Below are positions 5,961 through 8,332 of a stretch of DNA of 8,332 nucleotides, in pieces (the stretch's first letter is position 1; every line of letters starts with the position of its first letter). Source of the DNA: Actinomycetes bacterium (GTDB lineage Bacteria; Actinomycetota; Actinomycetes; Propionibacteriales; Nocardioidaceae); assembly GCA_023415395.1 (NCBI GenBank), contig JAEZKN010000326.1, positions 1 to 8,332 of the forward strand, written 5' to 3'. Position numbers and translations under genes: made by a program. The notes below the pieces were generated by a model. That model searched no databases. It saw nothing but the letters and a program-made list of their open reading frames with translations, and was not told where the DNA came from.

Positions 5961-6032
5961 GAACGGGCCTCCCGATTCAGGGAGCTTCCCCACTCCCCGA
6001 TGTCTGGAAAAGTACGCCGCCGACCGCTGTGA

Positions 6033-6051
6033 TTCGGGCGACACGCCCGAA
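6033..6051 (-). terminator. Hairpin downstream of the prenyl synthase gene, probable terminator
   Basis: TTCGGGCG (6033-6040) and CGCCCGAA (6044-6051) form a perfect eight-base-pair stem with a three-base loop, 61 bases after the prenyl synthase stop. No T-run follows on the - strand, as in many actinobacterial terminators. Confidence 0.5.
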
Positions 6052-6112
6052 CGGAGGGGTGAACGCCGCGTGACGGCTGCCGGCGCAGGTCCGGCCCAGG
6101 TCAGCAGCAGGG

Positions 6113-6886
6113 TCAGGCGCCGAAGCGGCGCTCGCGCTGCGCGTAGGCCCGGATGGCGCGCAGGAAGTCGACGCGGCGGAAGTCGGGCCAGTAGGCCTCG
6201 CAGAAGTAGAACTCCGACTTCGCGCTCTGCCACAGCAGGAAGCCGCCCAGGCGCTGCTCGCCGGACGTGCGGATGACCAGGTCCGGGTCGGGCTGGCCCT
6301 TGGTGTAGAGGTGCTCGGCGATGTGCTCGACGTCGATGGTGGTGGCGAGCTCGTCGAGCGACATGCCCTGGGCCGACGCCTCCAGGAGGAGCGACCGGAC
6401 GGCGTCGGCGATCTCGCGGCGCCCGCCGTACCCGACCGCGACGTTGACCAGCATCCCGTCGACGTCGCGGGTGGCCTCCTCGGCGGCCTTGAGCTTCTCG
6501 GCCAGCGAGGCCGGCAGCAGGTCGAGCGCGCCCACGGGGTGGATCCGCCACTTCTGCTGGTCGGCCAGCGAGGCGACCGCCTCGCCGATGATCTCCAGCA
6601 GCGGTGCCAGCTGGGGCTCGGGGCGGTTGAGGTTGTCGGTCGAGAGCAGCCACAAGGTGACGACCTCGATGCCGACCTCGTCGCACCAGCCCAGCAGCGG
6701 CTCGATGTTGGCCGCCCCGGCCTGGTGGCCGTGCGCGGTGTCGCGACCGACGGCCTTGGCCCAGCGACGGTTGCCGTCGAGCATGACCCCGACGTGCTTG
6801 GGGATGTCCGCCGGCATCCGGCGCAGCATCCGCGCCTCGTACGCCGGGTAGAGCACCTTGCGGAGCCCCCGCTTCCAGTCCGCCAC
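6113..6886 (-). CDS. Isoprenyl transferase (cis-prenyl diphosphate synthase), Rv1086-like
   Basis: This encodes 257 residues from a GTG at 6884-6886. It condenses isopentenyl diphosphate with an allylic diphosphate in the cis configuration. UppS-family motifs are all present: HVGVMLDGNRRWAK with catalytic D37 at 31-44, LSTDNLNRP at about 81-89, NVAVGYGGRREI at about 148-159, and DLVIRTSGEQRLGGFLLWQS followed by EFYF at about 202-228, with the Arg/Ser diphosphate-binding residues. The sequence resembles the short-chain Z-farnesyl diphosphate synthase Rv1086 of M. tuberculosis more than decaprenyl/undecaprenyl synthases, so the product may be short-chain Z-FPP that primes polyprenyl phosphate for cell-wall lipid carriers. 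Chain length cannot be settled from the sequence. No Shine-Dalgarno is seen, and a TAGTGT -10 box lies six bases before the GTG, so the mRNA is probably leaderless. Confidence 0.95.
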   Translation of the reverse strand: MADWKRGLRKVLYPAYEARMLRRMPADIPKHVGVMLDGNRRWAKAVGRDTAHGHQAGAANIEPLLGWCDEVGIEVVTLWLLSTDNLNRPEPQLAPLLEIIGEAVASLADQQKWRIHPVGALDLLPASLAEKLKAAEEATRDVDGMLVNVAVGYGGRREIADAVRSLLLEASAQGMSLDELATTIDVEHIAEHLYTKGQPDPDLVIRTSGEQRLGGFLLWQSAKSEFYFCEAYWPDFRRVDFLRAIRAYAQRERRFGA

Positions 6887-6892
6887 CAGGCC

Positions 6893-6898
6893 ACACTA
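6893..6898 (-). promoter_or_regulatory. -10 box of the prenyl synthase gene (leaderless)
   Basis: TAGTGT on the - strand fits the actinobacterial TAnnnT -10 and ends six bases before the GTG at 6886, placing transcription start at or next to the start codon. No Shine-Dalgarno is present and no clear -35 is seen. Confidence 0.45.
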
Positions 6899-6968
6899 CC
6901 GGCGCGACGTGCCTCACACGCCGAGCCGGGGCCTGGCGGCCGCCGTGTTTTCCTACCCGACCACCGGG

Positions 6969-6974
6969 TAACTT
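6969..6974 (+). promoter_or_regulatory. -10 box of the hemolysin III gene (leaderless)
   Basis: TAACTT fits TAnnnT and ends seven bases before the ATG at 6982, so transcription should begin at the A of the start codon or one base before it. The CGAGG between them is too close to the predicted 5' end to act as a normal Shine-Dalgarno on this transcript. No good -35 is visible. Confidence 0.45.
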
Positions 6975-6981
6975 CGAGGCC

Positions 6982-7701
6982 ATGAACGAGACGATGCGGG
7001 CGGGGCTCGACCAGCTCCACGACGCCGTCGCGGACCTCAAGGCCGAGATCAAGCCCAAGCTCCGCGGCTGGCTCCACCTCGCGACCGCGCCGCTGACGCT
7101 GGTGGCGGGCATCGTGCTGATCGCCCTCTCGCCCACCCCGGAGACGCGGATCGGATCGGCGCTCTTCATCGGCTCGGCGCTGGTCCTGTTCACCGTGTCG
7201 GCGATCTACCACACCGGCAACTGGTCACCGCGCGTGTGGGCGTTCCTGCGCCGCTTCGACCACTCCAACATCTTCCTGCTGATCGCCGGCTCCTACACGC
7301 CCTTCGCGCTCCTGCTGCTCGAGGGCACCGAGCGCGTCGTGCTGCTGGCGACCGTCTGGACCGGCGCGATCCTCGGCGTGGGGTTCCGGGTCTTCTGGAC
7401 CGACGCCCCCCGCTGGCTCTACGTGCCGCTCTACATCGCCCTCGGGTGGGCGGCGGTCTTCTTCATCCCGAGCTTCCTCGACGGAGCGACCCGCCTCGGT
7501 GTCGGCATCGGCGTGGCGACCTTCGTGATGATCGTCGTGGGCGGCGCGCTCTACACCTTCGGCGGCGTCGTCTACGGGTTCAAGCGGCCCAACCCGTGGC
7601 CGCGCTGGTTCGGCTTCCACGAGGTGTTCCACACCTTCACGATCCTCGCCTTCGTCTCGCACTACGTCGGAGTCTCGCTGGCGACCTACGCCATCCGCTG
7701 A
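6982..7701 (+). CDS. Hemolysin III / PAQR-family membrane protein
   Basis: This encodes 239 residues with about seven hydrophobic helices after a 25-residue amphipathic N-terminus. The conserved metal-site residues of the PAQR/CREST superfamily are all present: SAIYH (S73 and H77, pattern SxxxH), D93 in LRRFDHSNIFLLIAGSYTPF, and FHEVFH (H213 and H217, pattern HxxxH) before the last helix. In the superfamily these bind zinc and support amide-bond hydrolysis of lipids. Bacterial members are called hemolysin III or TrhA, and at least some act on membrane fatty acid balance; the haemolysin name comes from a Bacillus cereus protein and does not show toxicity here. It is divergent from the prenyl synthase over a 95-bp gap, as with the homologous pair Rv1085c/Rv1086. 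It converges with the MFS gene, with 53 bp between them. Confidence 0.93.
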   Translation: MNETMRAGLDQLHDAVADLKAEIKPKLRGWLHLATAPLTLVAGIVLIALSPTPETRIGSALFIGSALVLFTVSAIYHTGNWSPRVWAFLRRFDHSNIFLLIAGSYTPFALLLLEGTERVVLLATVWTGAILGVGFRVFWTDAPRWLYVPLYIALGWAAVFFIPSFLDGATRLGVGIGVATFVMIVVGGALYTFGGVVYGFKRPNPWPRWFGFHEVFHTFTILAFVSHYVGVSLATYAIR

Positions 7702-7754
7702 GGCCCGGGCCGGGGCAGAGGCGGCGATCTCCGGCATCGCACGTGCGCGGCGCC

Positions 7755-8332
7755 TCAGGCGACCAGCGCCACCTCCTCCGCCGTACGCCGCCCGGCCGCG
7801 TGCGTCGCGACCAGGCCGACCCCGGTGCCGGCGGCGGCGAAGAGCACGCCGAGGAAGGCCCAGCCGGGCAGGCCGTGGTCGACCGCCGTCGCGGTGACCA
7901 GCGCGGGCGCGACCATGCTGGCCAGGGCGTACCCGGTCTGCGCCAGGCCCTGGTAGGCCCCCGCACTGGCCGGGTCGGCGAGCTCGAAGGCCAGGCCCCA
8001 CGCCCCGGCCTCGCACCAGATCTCGGCCCAGGTGCCGAGGAGCTCGGCGGTCACCAGGAGCGCGACCGCGGCCACCGCACCGACGCTGCCGGCCGCGGCG
8101 TAGAGCAGGCAGCCGGAGGCGAGCAGCAGGCTCCCCCGGCGCACCGTCCGGCCCGCCACCGCGATGTCGTGGGTGCCGCGCGCGGCCCGCACCTGGAAGA
8201 GCGCGACGACGGCGGTGTTGAGCACGAGCAGCACCGAGATGACGACCGCGGGCGCCTCGGTGCGGGTCACGATCCAGAGCGGGACGCCGATGCTGGTCAT
8301 CGAGAACTGCATCGCGATGACCGAGTTCAGCG
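7755..8332 (-). CDS. MFS transporter, C-terminal half (5' end outside window)
   Basis: The - strand frame is open from the right edge to a stop at 7755-7757, giving about 192 residues. The ATG at 8310-8312 is internal, because in-frame codons continue upstream to the edge. The visible part has about five or six hydrophobic helices, starting with GVPLWIVTRTEAPAVVISVLLVLNT, then a cytoplasmic VRAARG loop, paired helices rich in Ala, Leu and Val, and a short tail (AAGRRTAEEVALVA). This matches helices 7-12 of a major facilitator superfamily exporter, with the basic loop between helices 8 and 9. The acidic and aromatic stretch LLGTWAEIWCEAGAWGLAFELADP fits helix 10 and the following loop of drug-efflux-like members. 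The substrate cannot be predicted. Confidence 0.85.
   Translation of the reverse strand, partial: LNSVIAMQFSMTSIGVPLWIVTRTEAPAVVISVLLVLNTAVVALFQVRAARGTHDIAVAGRTVRRGSLLLASGCLLYAAAGSVGAVAAVALLVTAELLGTWAEIWCEAGAWGLAFELADPASAGAYQGLAQTGYALASMVAPALVTATAVDHGLPGWAFLGVLFAAAGTGVGLVATHAAGRRTAEEVALVA

Larger units (their letters stand above)
5814..6112 (-). promoter_or_regulatory. Intergenic leader region upstream of phoH2
   Basis: These 299 bases lie between the prenyl synthase stop and the phoH2 start. Reading on the - strand it holds, in order: a terminator-like hairpin (6033-6051); a possible -10 TACTTT (6014-6009) whose start point would fall near 6002; a pair of mutually exclusive hairpins built on one CTCCC segment (GGGAG 5997-5993, CTCCC 5984-5980, GGGAG 5973-5969); a possible leader ORF at 5865-5960; a tight GC hairpin (5920-5936); and the phoH2 Shine-Dalgarno (GGGG at 5824-5821). 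I do not recognise any known riboswitch class. The switch-like reading is inference from base pairing only. Confidence 0.4.

Noticed and set aside
5865..7212. Long - frames (over 400 codons) overlapping the prenyl synthase gene
   Set aside because: They are out of frame with the prenyl synthase, whose motifs fit the 6113-6886 frame. Only the last 31 codons of one of them (5865-5960) have independent support, from a Shine-Dalgarno.
7702..7754. Terminator between hemolysin III and the MFS gene
   Set aside because: Only short palindromes are present (GGCCCGGGCC at 7702-7711 and CGCACGTGCG at 7738-7747), with no loop-bearing stem that stands out from GC-rich background.

Overview
The window is very GC-rich (about 70% by eye). 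Codons end mostly in G or C, several genes start with GTG or TTG, and -10 boxes of the TAnnnT type lie directly against start codons. This suggests a high-GC actinobacterium, and protein similarity points to the Nocardioides/Propionibacteriales side. The gene set is chromosomal and largely conserved. I see no insertion sequence, phage gene, tRNA, rRNA or CRISPR array.

Layout. (i) 1-182: the end of an unrecognised gene on +, meeting tail to tail (3 bp between stops) a small acidic, probably disordered protein on - (186-416). (ii) 502-2869: a + strand run of a zinc-ribbon (zf-TFIIB) protein, a spermidine-synthase-like methyltransferase-fold protein, and class II fumarase (fumC), which starts inside the previous stop codon (ATGA). 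(iii) 2794-4196 on -: a DUF4396 membrane protein with a His-rich N-terminus behind a CsoR-type operator, preceded by a secreted lytic-transglycosylase-like protein. (iv) 4440-5813 on -: a PhoH2-type protein (PIN ribonuclease plus PhoH ATPase), with a strong hairpin behind it and a long structured leader in front. (v) 6113-6886 on -: a cis-prenyl diphosphate synthase close to M. tuberculosis Rv1086. (vi) 6982-7701 on +: a hemolysin III/PAQR-family membrane protein, divergent from the prenyl synthase. (vii) 7755-8332 on -: the C-terminal half of an MFS transporter that runs off the window.

The combination hemolysin III, Z-prenyl synthase, phoH2 and fumarase also occurs in M. tuberculosis (Rv1085c, Rv1086, Rv1095, Rv1098c, from memory). 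The backbone therefore looks like an old actinobacterial neighbourhood, with the DUF4396 and transglycosylase genes as local content.

The most interesting element is the DUF4396 unit. A perfect 8-bp inverted repeat of the copper-repressor (CsoR) type overlaps its -10 box, and the protein begins with a His cluster and carries an HCxxGC motif. This suggests a one-gene copper-responsive membrane module. Second is the region before phoH: one CTCCC segment can pair either with an upstream GGGAG or with the Shine-Dalgarno of a possible 31-codon leader ORF.
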